Shown one piece after another: positions 1 to 10,870 of a stretch of 64,000 nucleotides of DNA. Positions within the stretch are counted from its first letter, which is position 1. Every line of letters begins with the position of its first letter. The translations under genes and the position numbers were made by a program. Source of the DNA: Thamnaconus septentrionalis (lineage: Eukaryota; Chordata; Actinopteri; Tetraodontiformes; Monacanthidae); NCBI GenBank assembly GCA_009823395.1, contig CM020509.1, positions 14,969,501 to 15,033,500 on the forward strand. The letters run 5' to 3'. The notes beneath the pieces were generated by a model that was not told where the DNA came from, ran no database searches, and worked only from the letters and a program-made list of their open reading frames with translations.

Positions 1-23
1 TGTTGTTGTTTTAAATAGACACT

Positions 24-3000
24 ATGGCAACTTCAGATGGGTTTCCTGCAAGTTTCTATGGGGAACCAGGAGTGTTGGGCTTGTTGTCCAATGGGATCAG
101 TGCATTTCTCGTACTTCTACAGAACTTCAATACTGCTCGCACTGGCATTGAACCAGTGGGAGTTGAGAACATACTTGCAGGTAAACATAAAGATTAATGC
201 AATGGAATGCAATACAATGCAATGCAATGCAGTGCAATACAATACAATGCAATACAATCTAATGTATTTCATGTTTATTACAGGTGTTCATCTCATCCTG
301 ATTGGTGGCATTTGTCAGCTGGTGGCTGGGCTTTTGTCCTTTAGAAAGTATGACCACTTGAGTGCCACTGCCTTTGTAGGCTATGCTGCACTCTGGGGCA
401 GTTATGGTGCAACCAGAATTTATTTTGGTAGCTTTTCTCAAACACCGGAGATCTCCAACGACAGTTTGTCAGTCATTTACCCAAACAACACGCACCAAAA
501 TGCCAGTATAGGGATTCCCATCGCCTTCTTAAGTCAGTTCATCAAAGAGTCAGCGATTGCTGGCCTGGTGCCCTACATCATTCTGTCCTTTCTCCTGGCT
601 TTCTGCTCTGCAACAGTCAACTACATCATGCCTTTTGTCTTTGGAGCTATCACAGTCACCTTAATTTTTGAGGCAGTAGGTCTCGTGGCAAGCCCTTGGG
701 CTCTTGTGGTCTCTGGAGTACTTGAGATGCTCATTGTGCTTTTCGCTATCTATGGTTCAGCTGCACTTCTGGCCAAAGGTCTGACTCAACGGCTCGTCCT
801 CAAAGGCTTTGGAACCCTCTCTTCAATGTTCTCCTGTTAGGGACGGTTAACTCGGCAAGTGCCAAAAGCACTGGCCAAGAAAAGAAGAAAAACACAAAAT
901 ATGCGGAACCAATGGCCTTGGGGTTCTTCTGTGACACTATTTCCTCATTTATATTTGCTTTCTACGCCTTTGACTACGTGAAGACCTTTGGTTTGGCAGT
1001 AACATGGATCTCAATTATCACAGGTGCCCAATTGTTTTCCAGCTATTACTCCTGTCTGCGCCTAGATGGCTACCACACCACCAAGTTTGGCCTTCATGCC
1101 ACATATTGGCTGATCAAGGCTTGGGATGAGTTTGTGGTGTCTAGTCTAAATACAAAGGACAACAGCTTGGAGTTGGGGAGGGAGTCTATGGTGGGAAACT
1201 GGTTCTTTGTGGCCGCAGGCTTTGTGCTTTGTGTGGGAAGCCTGAACATGGATGTTCTAGAACTGCTCCACAACATGATGTTCGTCGTGCTTACAGTTTC
1301 AACGGTCCCCCAGATTCCTTCACCGGGATATTACATCTTCTTTGGTGTAGCTTGCGCCCTGTTCGCTGCAGTCTCCCTGTATGGTACATTCACACGTCTC
1401 ATCAACACGATCGCGGAGAAGTCTCTCATCCCAGTTGGACCCCAGCCTGTCTCTACAGACCTGCTAAGGAAGTCTTTGAACCTTGGTAGGGTCAAACAGG
1501 GAGACCAGGATGGCCTGCCTCCAACTGAGCAGCCCTCAGACGCCCTGTTCTACCTCTGCAATGGGGTTGCAGCTCTGTCAGCTCTCCATACAGCTTCCTC
1601 CAGTATGAACCCTACGTTCCTGCATCTCACTGTGCCTTGGGTCCTCATCTCTGGTGCCATCATCCAGATCTACGTCAGTCGTCTACAAGTCACAGATGGC
1701 GGCCGCTTTGGGTCGTTCATCCCATCCATGTATGCAGTTGTGTGGGCAGCCTGGACCTGGTTTAGATTTGCAGGTATATAACATTTTAAAAAGAAATCTA
1801 TTTAAGGGTGGGGGCTTGATTTTTGCAAATTAACTAAATTCTTTATCTTGTTTTGCTTTTCCCCAGGTCACCTCCTTCAGTTCCCCCCAGAGGCAGCCAA
1901 TGGTTTTACAGCAGGAGTCGCAGCTCTCCTTGTCATTAATGCCTTCCTTATGCTAATTGGTGTGTTTCAGTTTCTGGTGGGGTTTATTTAGCATTTTACT
2001 GCAGATATTTTTCACCCAAAATTTTTCTTTTATTTGTTTTTCTTTTGTCAGCTGCCCATAGGAACCTTGCCATGTTGTTTCTAACTGCGGTCATGGAGGT
2101 TGTTCTGGTCTGTTTCCTGCTTTCTACACTACAGCGTCTGCCATACAGACTAGAGAGTAAGTCTGAACATTGCCTCAAAATCACCACAGTGTCCACCACA
2201 GCCTTTTAAAAACATTTTAATTCAACACACATGCTTAAAGTAATCACAGTTTTCTTGACTTTGGTGTTTTGCAGTAGCCATGCTTGCTCTACTTTCAATA
2301 ATTTGCATTTATGGAGCTCTGGCCTCACTTATGAACAGCATCTTTTCACAAAGACTCCTGCCTCTGGGACCTCCATTGATTAAGGTGACCAATAAAGACA
2401 TTCCTTTTGTTCGGATTCCTTCGAATCTTGATTTGGAGAAAGTGACCACATTTATTTCCTGTCTCAGGGCAAAGTGAAGGAAGAGTCTGATCCAGTAGTC
2501 CAATGTCCTACATTTAATTCACGATTCACCAGCAGTCTCCTGAATATCGCCCACCTTTTGGAGGAGGGAGGAGTCTGTGGAATACCCACAGATACTGTCT
2601 ACGCCCTTGCTGCCTCTTGCAAAAATCCTGAAGCTATAGAGAAAATCTATAATATCAAAGTAAGCTTGCGGAAACAAGCACGCAGGAAATATTCAACAAA
2701 TTTGGCTTCTCTGCGAAACTCATCGGAGCGTTGTCTTACCTTCCAGGAGAGACCAGCAGAGAAACCAATCTGCATTTGTATCTCCAACATCGAACAGCTG
2801 CTGGCTGCAAGGCCTCCCTTCAGTCCTCTGCTCTGGGAGTTCATGAGGAACGTGTATCCAGGAGGCATCAGCTGCATCGTCAGTAAAGGAGACTGGCTGC
2901 TCAGACTAGGTTTGAAATCTTCTGTAAAATGGCTTAAGAACATAGAGAAACTGAAATAAAAAGGTATTTATTTCACCTCCCTCCCCAATGCAGGAGTAGG

Positions 3001-3541
3001 GCCTGCATTTGACCGTGTTGGGACCCGTGACAGCATCATGATCCGAGTCCCAGACCACACAGTGACAGCCCACTTGTGCGACATCACTGGACCCCTCGCT
3101 ATCACCTCAGCCAATCCTAGTGGAGAGCCAGACAGCACCCACCACAACATGGTCATCAAGTCAGTGTGTCTTCACAGAAAGTCACAGCACTGAAGTCATC
3201 ACATTTTCTGCTTCCTCTCACAACCACCACTTTATTCTTTTGTTTTACTCTCAGCCGACTGGGTCATAAGATCAACGGGGTTCTATGCGATGGTAACTCC
3301 AATGAAGTTGTTGCCTCCACTGTGGTCAACTGCTTGAGGATTGATGAAGGTAAAACGTTCAGACATTTCTGCAACTTTTACATTTTTCCTCTTTCTTTCT
3401 TTCTTTTTTTTTTGCTTTGACTGACCCCTTTCTGGATCTGTTTTTTTCCCCATAGGCACTATCACCATTGTGAGGGAGGGCTGTGTCCCTGCAGCAAAAG
3501 TCAGACAGACTTTTGACAGAGTTAAAACCCTTGTGGTGTGA
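24..3541 (+). CDS. AceTr(SatP-like)x3-YrdC fusion protein, copy 1 (one frameshift as assembled)
   Basis: Ten coding exons with GT-AG junctions and matching phases: 24-180, 284-1773, 1867-1959, 2052-2156, 2275-2384, 2468-2659, 2747-2909, 2994-3159, 3255-3349, 3456-3541. An AG acceptor at 17-18 shows that a 5' exon lies outside the window. Three hydrophobic modules follow one another, each with a G-x(2-3)-Q ... FG/T-x-Y-x-x-x-W pattern like SatP/YaaH. The Q residues fall near positions 64, 302 and 514. Degenerate NPAPLG-type motifs EPGVLG (about 14) and EPMALG (about 261) begin modules 1 and 2, and the modules end in IPVGP- or LPLGP-like strings. From about residue 653 the protein is YrdC/Sua5-like: GIPTDTVYAL (about 690), ERPAEKP, and TSANPSGEP (about 808). 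As assembled, a C run at 815-817 is one base short compared with copy 2, which brings a stop at 838-840. Exon 3 (six Cs at 1883-1888) is intact here. AceTr proteins carry acetate or succinate and YrdC proteins make threonylcarbamoyl-AMP. The role of the fusion is unknown. Confidence 0.85.
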
Positions 3542-3946
3542 CCTTAATCAAAGAGCTCCTTCAAGGAAAGGAACCCACCTTATAGAGGCAGGAATTACTT
3601 ACTGTACATATGTGGAACTGGAGATATTTTGGTGATTGGTGTTAAAATATGTATAGATGTCTTTATTTCTGTTACTTCCGGTGGTAAAATGAAGGTACAA
3701 CTCATTGTATTTTCTGCTCTTTGTAATGCTAATGTTGAATGAAGCAGCACTGTAGCATTGAAGAGCTACCGGCTGGTGTATCTGGATGACGAGATGAAAC
3801 GCAAGGCCAAGCATCCTCTCAAATAGCCTTCTTTGTCATTGCACGACTGAAACCTAACCCAACCAACTGAAACTGAACTTGCTGTGTATATAAGGTCTTC
3901 TCTGAAGACTGCTGAAGAATTCTGTGTCGTTTGCTCCTTTTGAAAC

Positions 3947-3952
3947 AATAAA
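3947..3952 (+). terminator. Polyadenylation signal of fusion gene copy 1
   Basis: AATAAA lies about 406 bases after the stop codon, inside the block shared almost identically with copy 2. The interval 3542-3970 therefore reads as 3' UTR. Confidence 0.6.
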
Positions 3953-4867
3953 CTTCCATGGTTGTCAACGGTCTTTATTCTTTTGCGTAATTTGTCAACA
4001 ATTCCCAACACATTATATTTCAATTAATGAACTTTGATGATATTTATATTGATGAGAAATTTCCTCTGACTTGATGATGAAAATTCTCTCACTGATAGTC
4101 TAACAAAATGTCAGGCTGGAATGGCTGGATCAGCTTCTAGACACAACCAGAGTGTAAAGCAACTTATGTATCTAATGCCGTTAAGTTCCAGATGTCAAAA
4201 AGAATAATAAGAAGATATATTTCTCATTCAGTGAATTTAAGAAATACCTGCTGAATCAAAATTAAACAACACAAGTAATTCACTTATCATGAGGCTTTAA
4301 TACCTTTGTTGAAAAGTAAGTATACCCTGTACAATTTTGACCTCCTTCCATGCAATAGTTTCTCTAATTGGCTAAAAAAACATCCTTTGGATATCCTTGT
4401 GTAAAGGGTTAATGACGAAACTGATGATGTTTCCACTGCTCAAACCAATCGTCAGAACAAGGAAACACAAGTCAACCAGAAACATAATAGTGTTACCAGG
4501 TTCAGTCATCTCATGAGACAATAAGGGGCCAGAAAATATTTCCCTGTGATTTGTTATGGTCAAGTAACCATAGATTATCAAAATGTTTTATTTATTTATT
4601 TATTTATTTATTTAGAAACCCAACACATCTTGACAAAGATGCCCATAAAGTGCAATAAAGAACAGATTTTTTTTAGTTTTTTTAAGTTTTCTTTTGATGT
4701 TTATTTCAGTTGTCCTGTCCAAGCTACATCTTCAAAAGCATTTATAAGAAATAGGCAGAACATTTTGTCAAATCAAATCCAAATCAGTTGAATGCAGTAT
4801 CATGAAAACTTTCAACAGATTTTCAATTGTCCTTGGTCATATAGCCAAGAAATGTTCCAGCCAGATA

Positions 4868-6126
4868 TTAAACATTTTTGTTGGAGAAATTATGGAATTG
4901 ATCTGTTCCACAAGCCAACATTGTTGCCTGGAATTTCCTGGGTCGTTCAGGATCCTTAAGACAAAATAAACAATCTTGTATGAGATTGTGGTCAACAAAT
5001 CAGTTAGAACATAAAAAATACATTTAGTTTGTATCCATATTCTTCTCACCTCGATGGGATAGGCACAAGTGGGAACATAACGGATCACAAACCCACAGCG
5101 CCTCTTCTGGGAAGTGTTGGAGTCACTGGCGTGGACAAGTAACCCGTCATGGATCTAGAAAAATAAAACAAAGAAGCAACAAACCCTTTTCATTGGCCAT
5201 CAACTCATGAAGTAAATCTTTGTCATCTTAGAAAAAGAAAAGAAGCTGAACTGACAGACATCTGGCCAGCCGACAGAGGGCAAAGCACAGCCTGATCAGC
5301 CTGCACCAGCTCCTCTGGGATCTCCTGGTTGACTGTCAGCATGTTTCCCGGCCTGATGGCCTGGCGATGGGGCAACATGCCGGCACAGTGGCTCTCTACA
5401 GGAACATGAATCAGAACACAGGTTCTTTTGATTCAGTGAATGCCATTTATAACTGTCCAATGTGGGGTTTTAATCAAAATTGGTGTGAAAAGTGCAAATC
5501 AGTGGGTGCACTACCTGGTATGACCTGCAGGGCTCCGTTCTCTTTCACTGAGTCATCCAAAGCGAGCCACACCGACAGAACAGGGCCACCAGCAATACCC
5601 CAGTACCTGCCGAAGAAACAACGAAGGTCAAGTGAAGGTCAACAGAAGCTGCCACCGCCGCTCCAGGAAGTGACGCCACCTCATGTCCTGATGCCAGGCC
5701 ACATATGGCAGCGCCTCCTCTCCAGCGCCGCCCTCAGTTCTGACCACTGGGTATTTGCAGATGAAGCGCGAGTCCAGCAGGATGACGTCAGGGCCCACGA
5801 TGGCTTTGATCACCTGTAAGATCTGGGGGTGCGTGGTCAGCTCCCGCACCCAGGGATACTGGAGGTGGACATTGTGGAGGCTGTACTGGGTGTAGTCTTC
5901 ACCTGGGAGCAAGGACACAGAAACAAGGTTGAGTGAGAGTTTTTTGTTCCTCCCTCTTCTTCAGTCACTTACATTTCAGTTGCTTCTTACCAAATTCCTC
6001 CTCCAGCTCAGCAAAGGCACGTCTGGCCTCCCTGAGCTCTGTCTCTTTCAGCACAGGCAGTGCTGTGAGGAAGCCCTGCTGGTCGTAGAGCTCCTTCAGT
6101 TTAGCTGCAGATGCATCCATCTCCAT
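4868..6126 (-). CDS. PhyH-family Fe(II)/2-oxoglutarate-dependent dioxygenase
   Basis: Six coding exons on the minus strand, all in phase: 6126-5991, 5902-5680, 5606-5515, 5395-5256, 5154-5050, 4954-4868, giving 260 residues and a TAA stop. An upstream non-coding exon probably ends at 6260. The iron-binding motif AWHQDM is in exon 2. Exon 3 has YWGIAGGPVLSVWLALDD, then KENGALQVIP and a divergent form of the usual PGSHR motif. The distal ligand is the H of LLVHASDSN, followed by QKRRCGFVIRY for 2-oxoglutarate binding. The last exon uses a TTAAG acceptor. The overall arrangement is typical of phytanoyl-CoA dioxygenase-like proteins, and fish members are often labelled hypophosphite dioxygenase-like. 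The substrate is unknown. The gene is complete and lies tail-to-tail with fusion copy 1 and head-to-tail with acod1. A scrap of a second copy survives near 22046. Confidence 0.88.
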
Positions 6127-6259
6127 TTGATGGCTGAGATTTTTTTTCCTTCCTGAAAAGAATATCTTTTTACTGTCTGTGAAGGTAGGAAGAGGAGAAA
6201 ATAGTCAGGATTTTGAAATTTTCAGCCTTTCCTTTGAAAGTATTGTGGGAACCATTTAC

Positions 6260-6320
6260 CTGTGTTTTGTCCTCCCCGGTGTTCTCTGTCACAGTGCTCA
6301 AACAGCTGGGTTTATATAGA
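6260..6320 (-). promoter_or_regulatory. TATA promoter and short 5' UTR exon of the dioxygenase gene
   Basis: Read on the minus strand, TATATAAA lies at about 6318-6312. A good donor (ACACAG|GTAAAT) follows about 50 bases downstream at 6260, and the acceptor TTTCAG at 6153 opens the exon that carries the start codon at 6126. This predicts a short non-coding first exon starting near 6285. The start site is inferred from spacing. Confidence 0.5.
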
Positions 6321-6387
6321 GCACAAGAGAACTCTGGGGAAAAACCCTGACTCAGCAGCAGGGTGCTCATCCTGTTTTGTGACATGA

Positions 6388-6660
6388 TGAAACTTTATCT
6401 CCCTTCACTTCTCACCTCTTCTACTGAAAGCTATCAACAGTGATCACGTTTTTTTCCCCAGCCTGGTATGCTGAAAAAAACAAAATCCTTCCTGTGTGAC
6501 TCATAGGCCTCCATTAAAGGTATTAATATTGCAAGAGTGATGAAAAATCAATAATAGCCATTTAAAGCCTTCAATATTGTGGAATTAGAAATAAAATATG
6601 GAAGGAATGACTACTTCTTATAATACTTCTCATAATTCTTACATTTAAACTGTTAGTATT
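6388..6660. other. Upstream flank of the dioxygenase gene, no gene seen
   Basis: AT-rich sequence upstream of the TATA box with no convincing exon and no recognised element. Confidence 0.4.
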
Positions 6661-6815
6661 CATTCATTCAATTTCTCCATCCACCTCTCCTGCACTCAAG
6701 GTCGCAGTGGTTGCTGGACTCTGTCCTCGTTGTCTTCAGGCTAAGGTAGGGTACCTGAACCCTTGACAAGGTGCCAGTTTCTTGCACGGTCACGTATAAA
6801 CTTTGGCAAAGAGCC
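6660..6815 (+). repeat. Diverged copy of a common teleost dispersed repeat
   Basis: The order of phrases 'CAAGGTCGCAGTGG', 'TGCTGGACTC', 'TGTCTTCAGGC', 'GGTAGGGTACCTG' and 'GACAAGGTGCCAG' resembles a dispersed teleost repeat I recognise (ggtcgc...tgctggagcctatcccagctgtc...gtacaccctggacaggtcgccag). It is heavily decayed. The identification is from memory of the consensus. Confidence 0.45.
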
Positions 6816-9713
6816 AACAGACCAACCCAACTGTCCAGGAAATTCCTGCTGCTCCCTTCTCATTGAAAATATAAAATAATTGACGTAATAACTAAAGCTG
6901 TCAGATTAGTGTAGTGGACATAACACCATGTTTTGCCCTCAGTAACCTGTCACGAAGACATGTCTTCCAATGAAAGGTGAATTATGTTGAGCATCCGATG
7001 ATGCAATAAGTGATCCTCCGTTGTTCCTTTGAAATAAATTATGAGGAAGCAGCTTTCAACTTTTCAACCTCCGTCTCCGCAGTATGTTTCACAAAAGACA
7101 TTTTTTGCTTGACAGTTACGGGACAGAAGAGTGAGACAGCAGTACCAAAGACGCCTGGGGCATCAATCAAATCCTGCGCATCATGTTCTCACATAAGAAA
7201 CAAGCACTGTGTTCAGTTAGAAGTCAAATATGTATTTTGAGAAATGAGCGCACCCTTCTTTATTACACCACTATTCTTATAAATTTCTTAAATAATAATA
7301 ATAATAATATTAATAATAATAATAATGATAGTAATAATAATAATAATAAAAACATTCAAACTGATGTTAACTTTACACCACAAATCTTTAAATAGTAATT
7401 TCTATTTAAAGATTTATTTTAAAGCTGGTTCCTTTGACAAAAGATAAATGAACCCCTCCAGTCTCGACACAACATCAGTTCTAAGAATTCCTGCTCCTCC
7501 CTTCTGCTGGGAAATATACTCTCTCTCAATACGAAACTAATTGACGCAAGATCTCGTGACAACAGCAGCCATTTTAAAGTCACCAAGAAACGTATTGTGT
7601 ATGTATTATTATTTTGTATGCTGTTGCATGTTTGTGATGCTGGCAACGGGTTGCACCACAACCACTTCCTGTTAATACTGATAAAGTCATTATTAACTAA
7701 AAATAAAAAATCCCAAAACTTTATCTTGATCACTTGAACTTTACTACTTTGGACTTAAGGGACCCCATTAACGTTGAGTTAATCTTCTCTGAAAGCCCTT
7801 GTTGAAACATTATGGTATCATAATCAACAGTGGTAAAAAGAAAGGAAAAGAAAGAATGAACTGAATAGAATTCATATTAAACGGCTCCTCAAACAATGTC
7901 AGTTTATGCAAACATGAAATGAGGAACCTGGTAACATGGGATGCATTCCATCAATAATTTTATTTTTTAATTTTCTAAGTCAGTTTTCAATGAGATAACA
8001 GTTGATAATGTTGAAATGTTGATTCTCCCTCTGGATAATCCTGCAAGTGAAAAAAGGAAAAATCTTGTTTGCGTCACCATTTGTTTTATTTTCAATGAAA
8101 CTTAAACCAGAACTAGCTGCAAACATGACATTCAATACTATCCATTGAGATTCTGCCAGGGAGCTGTCAGATTAATGTGAATCACTTTGAGACATCACTG
8201 TGTTATGTAAACCCACGCTATTCTAAGAAGTCATCTTCCACTAAGATATGTCTTCTAATGAAAAGTGAACTGTGCATCTGATAATTCAACCAGAAATACT
8301 CAAACAGTCTTTGCCTGTCACACCTGTTTCTCTCTGGTTCGTTTCACAAAAGCATTGTTTGACTGACAGATACAATCGTCAAATGCAATCGTCAATCCCT
8401 CCTTGAGAATCATGTTCTTGCGCAACAAACATGCACTGACTCTATGCTTTAGCCTTGTCTTGTCGAAGTTAGGCATCATACACAGGAATATATGATATTC
8501 TAGTAGTTTATCGTGTGGTAATGAACAATACTAAGACAAAAAAATGTCTCGTTTTCCACAAGAATGAAATGTTACGGCTGTGTAGCTTTAGTAGCATAGG
8601 AGCAAATAAAGATGGATAAGGGCCTTTTAAACCTTCAGAGAGCCCGTAGTTATAGAGTCAAATATGTATTTTAAGAAATGAGTGCACCCCACTTTATTTC
8701 CCCACTATTCTCATTTCTAATATAACAATAATAATAATAATAATAACAAGAAGAAGAAGAAGAAGAAGAAGAAGAAGAAGAAGAAGAAGAAAGAAAGAAG
8801 GGAAAAAAAATCAAACTGGTTTCAACTTTGCACCAAAATATTTAAATAGTAATTTCACGTCAGCACAAAATAAAAACTTTGGCAAAGGATCAATGAACCC
8901 CTCCAGTCTCGACACACCATCAGTTCTGGGAATGCTCCTCCCTTCGGTTGGGAAATATACTCTGTCTAACTATAGAAACTGATTGACGCAAGATCTCGTG
9001 ATAATAGCAGTCATTTTGAAGTCATCGAGATTTAAAGTTAATTTATTAACTGCATGCAGTTGCATGGTTGTAATACTGACCACGGGTTGCACAACAACTT
9101 ATACCACTTTCTGTTAATACAGTTATTATCGTTATGAACTAAAAAAAAAAATCTACTCACTTGGACTTTGCTACTTTGGACTTAAGGGAAGCCATTAGCA
9201 TTGAGTTAATCTTCTCTAAAAAAAAAAAAAAAAGAAAAAGAAAAGTAAGAAATAACAGAAAAAAATGTCAGTTTCTGCAAACATGACATGAGGAACATTG
9301 AATGGGTTTCATCAATAATCCAATTTTACCCCAAATTCAATCATACTATGAATACAATTTTCAATGATACAACAATTGAAAATGTATTAAATTCTCCCCC
9401 TGGATAATCCAGCAAGTAAAAAAGGAAACACCTTTGTTGTTTGCGGCACCATTTATTTTATTTTCAATGAAATTTAAATGAGAAGTAGCTGCAACACGAC
9501 ATTCAATACTATTGATTGACATTCTGTCAAATTAATGTGAATCCTTTTGTGACATCACAAACGCTCTTCTCGTAGGTCATCTTCCACCAAGATATGTCTT
9601 CTAATCAAAGGTGAACTGTGCATCGGATAATTAAGCAAGCGATCCTCACTTTGTTGTTTGCGGCACAAAAGACAATTAGGGCATCATTCCTTCCCCCATT
9701 TGCATCCCCGTGT

Positions 9714-9912
9714 GACAAGGGCCAAACACAATGCAACTGCACAATGTGCCGTATTAGCAAAAACAGCTGCTAGCACGGAAACGATGCAAAGTCACAAACA
9801 CAAATACAAGTTTAAAAAAGGTACAAAAAGAGGATCGTGGTGCAAACGCAAAAAACGCACTGCAGGACATCTTCTTCTTCTTCCTCTTCTTCTTCTTCTG
9901 CTTCTTCTTCTG

Positions 9913-9943
<31 letters not shown>

Positions 9944-10498
9944 TTCTGCTTCTTCTTCTTCTTCTTCTTCTTCCTGCCAACCCTCCCGTGATTGTCCCAT
10001 ATTTGGCAACAAAAAAACCTGTCCCGTAATGAACTGATACGGGACGCACTTTGTCCCGTATATTTCGGGGACGTCCCTGTCGACCATTAAGTAATGGTCC
10101 CCCCAACACCCAACCCAACCCCCCGCGAGATGTCCCGGTGTGAAAACTGTAGGAGGCGGCAACTCTAAACGGAAGTGTAGGCACTGTTCTTCGCTGTAGG
10201 GCGCTCTTCGTGGAGCACTTCCATTGCAGGGACTGGTTTATGCAGCGTTTTTTCATTTGCATGTGTTTTCTTGGTTTGCATCGGTTGTGTTGTGAATCGC
10301 TTCTCTGTTTACAGCGCATTTATTGATTAAGTAAATGTTTTTATGTCCTGCAGCGCGTTTTTTGGGTTTGCACCACGATCCTCTTTTTGTACCTTTTTAA
10401 AACTAGTATTTGTGTTTGTGACTGCATCGTTTCCGTGCTTGCAGCTGTTTTCGCTAATTACGTCGCTTTGAGCAGTTGCATTGTGTTTGGCCCTTGTC
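9714..10498. mobile_element. Non-autonomous DNA element with 157-bp terminal inverted repeats
   Basis: The left arm 9714-9870, starting GACAAGGGCCAAACACAATG, is mirrored with few mismatches by the right arm 10343-10498 on the opposite strand. The 472-bp centre holds an interrupted (CTT)n tract (about 9871-9974) and a unique CCCGTA/GTCCCGTATA-rich part. No transposase is encoded. I cannot find a clear target-site duplication, so the superfamily is undetermined. The poly-Leu, poly-Ser and poly-Glu reading frames here are translations of the CTT tract. Confidence 0.75.
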
Positions 10499-10599
10499 GG
10501 CCACCGTAGAAACATGCTCTGTATCCACGTCTGCTGTTTTAGCCTGGTGTGGGTGAAGACAGACGTACACAGTAACATAAAACAGCACAAAAACCAACA

Positions 10600-10714
10600 T
10601 GGCAGGTACTCAGGTTTGGTGATGAACAATACTAAGAAAAAAAATCTCCCATTTTCCACAAGACATGGCAGGTACTGGTTGGTACTCAGGTTTGGTGATG
10701 AACAATACTAAGAA
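10600..10714 (+). repeat. Short tandem duplication, about 65-75 bp
   Basis: The string around CATGGCAGGTACT ... CAGGTTTGGTGATGAACAAT occurs twice in succession, at about 10600-10640 and about 10666-10714, next to the inverted-repeat element. The GATGAACAATACTAAGA core also matches array unit B near 8518. Confidence 0.6.
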
Positions 10715-10870
10715 TAATGCACAACAAATTTCCAGTCAGTACTAATTCGAGACTTTGGCAAAGGATCAACAAACCCTGTCAGAGTCGACACAACCTGAAG
10801 TTCAGGAAATACCTGCTGGTTCCTTCTGATGGGAAATGGTATTTGTCTAAATGCAAATCTTACGAGCTAA

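Larger units (their letters stand above)
1..4495 (+). repeat. Segmental duplication, copy 1
   Basis: Matches 16861-21352 in the same orientation. Positions 1 to about 4035 are nearly identical, introns and 3' UTR included, and the few differences are mostly homopolymer lengths. From about 4040 to 4495 the match is clearly weaker, roughly 90-94 percent by eye. The left end is cut by the window edge, so the repeat may extend further upstream. Confidence 0.9.
6803..10870 (+). repeat. Degenerate tandem array, unit about 1.25-1.45 kb
   Basis: Landmark blocks recur in the same order. A block reading roughly GGCAAAGGATCAATGAACC ... ATTGACGCAAGATC lies at 7430-7556, 8874-9003 and 10752-10860, with a weaker form at 6803-6890. 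A block around ATATGTCTTCTAATGAAAGG lies at 6957-6995, 8249-8283 and 9592-9627. A block around AGTCAAATATGTATTTTGAG lies at 7221-7255 and 8657-8692. No reading frame runs through the units. Simple repeats sit at equivalent places: (AAT)n at 7291-7349 and (AAG)n at 8748-8795. The last unit is split by the inverted-repeat element at 9714. Confidence 0.75.

Noticed and set aside
9658..10029. Open frames rich in Leu, Ser, Glu or Arg on both strands
   Set aside because: They translate the interrupted CTT/AAG tract inside the inverted-repeat element; no domain or splice context.
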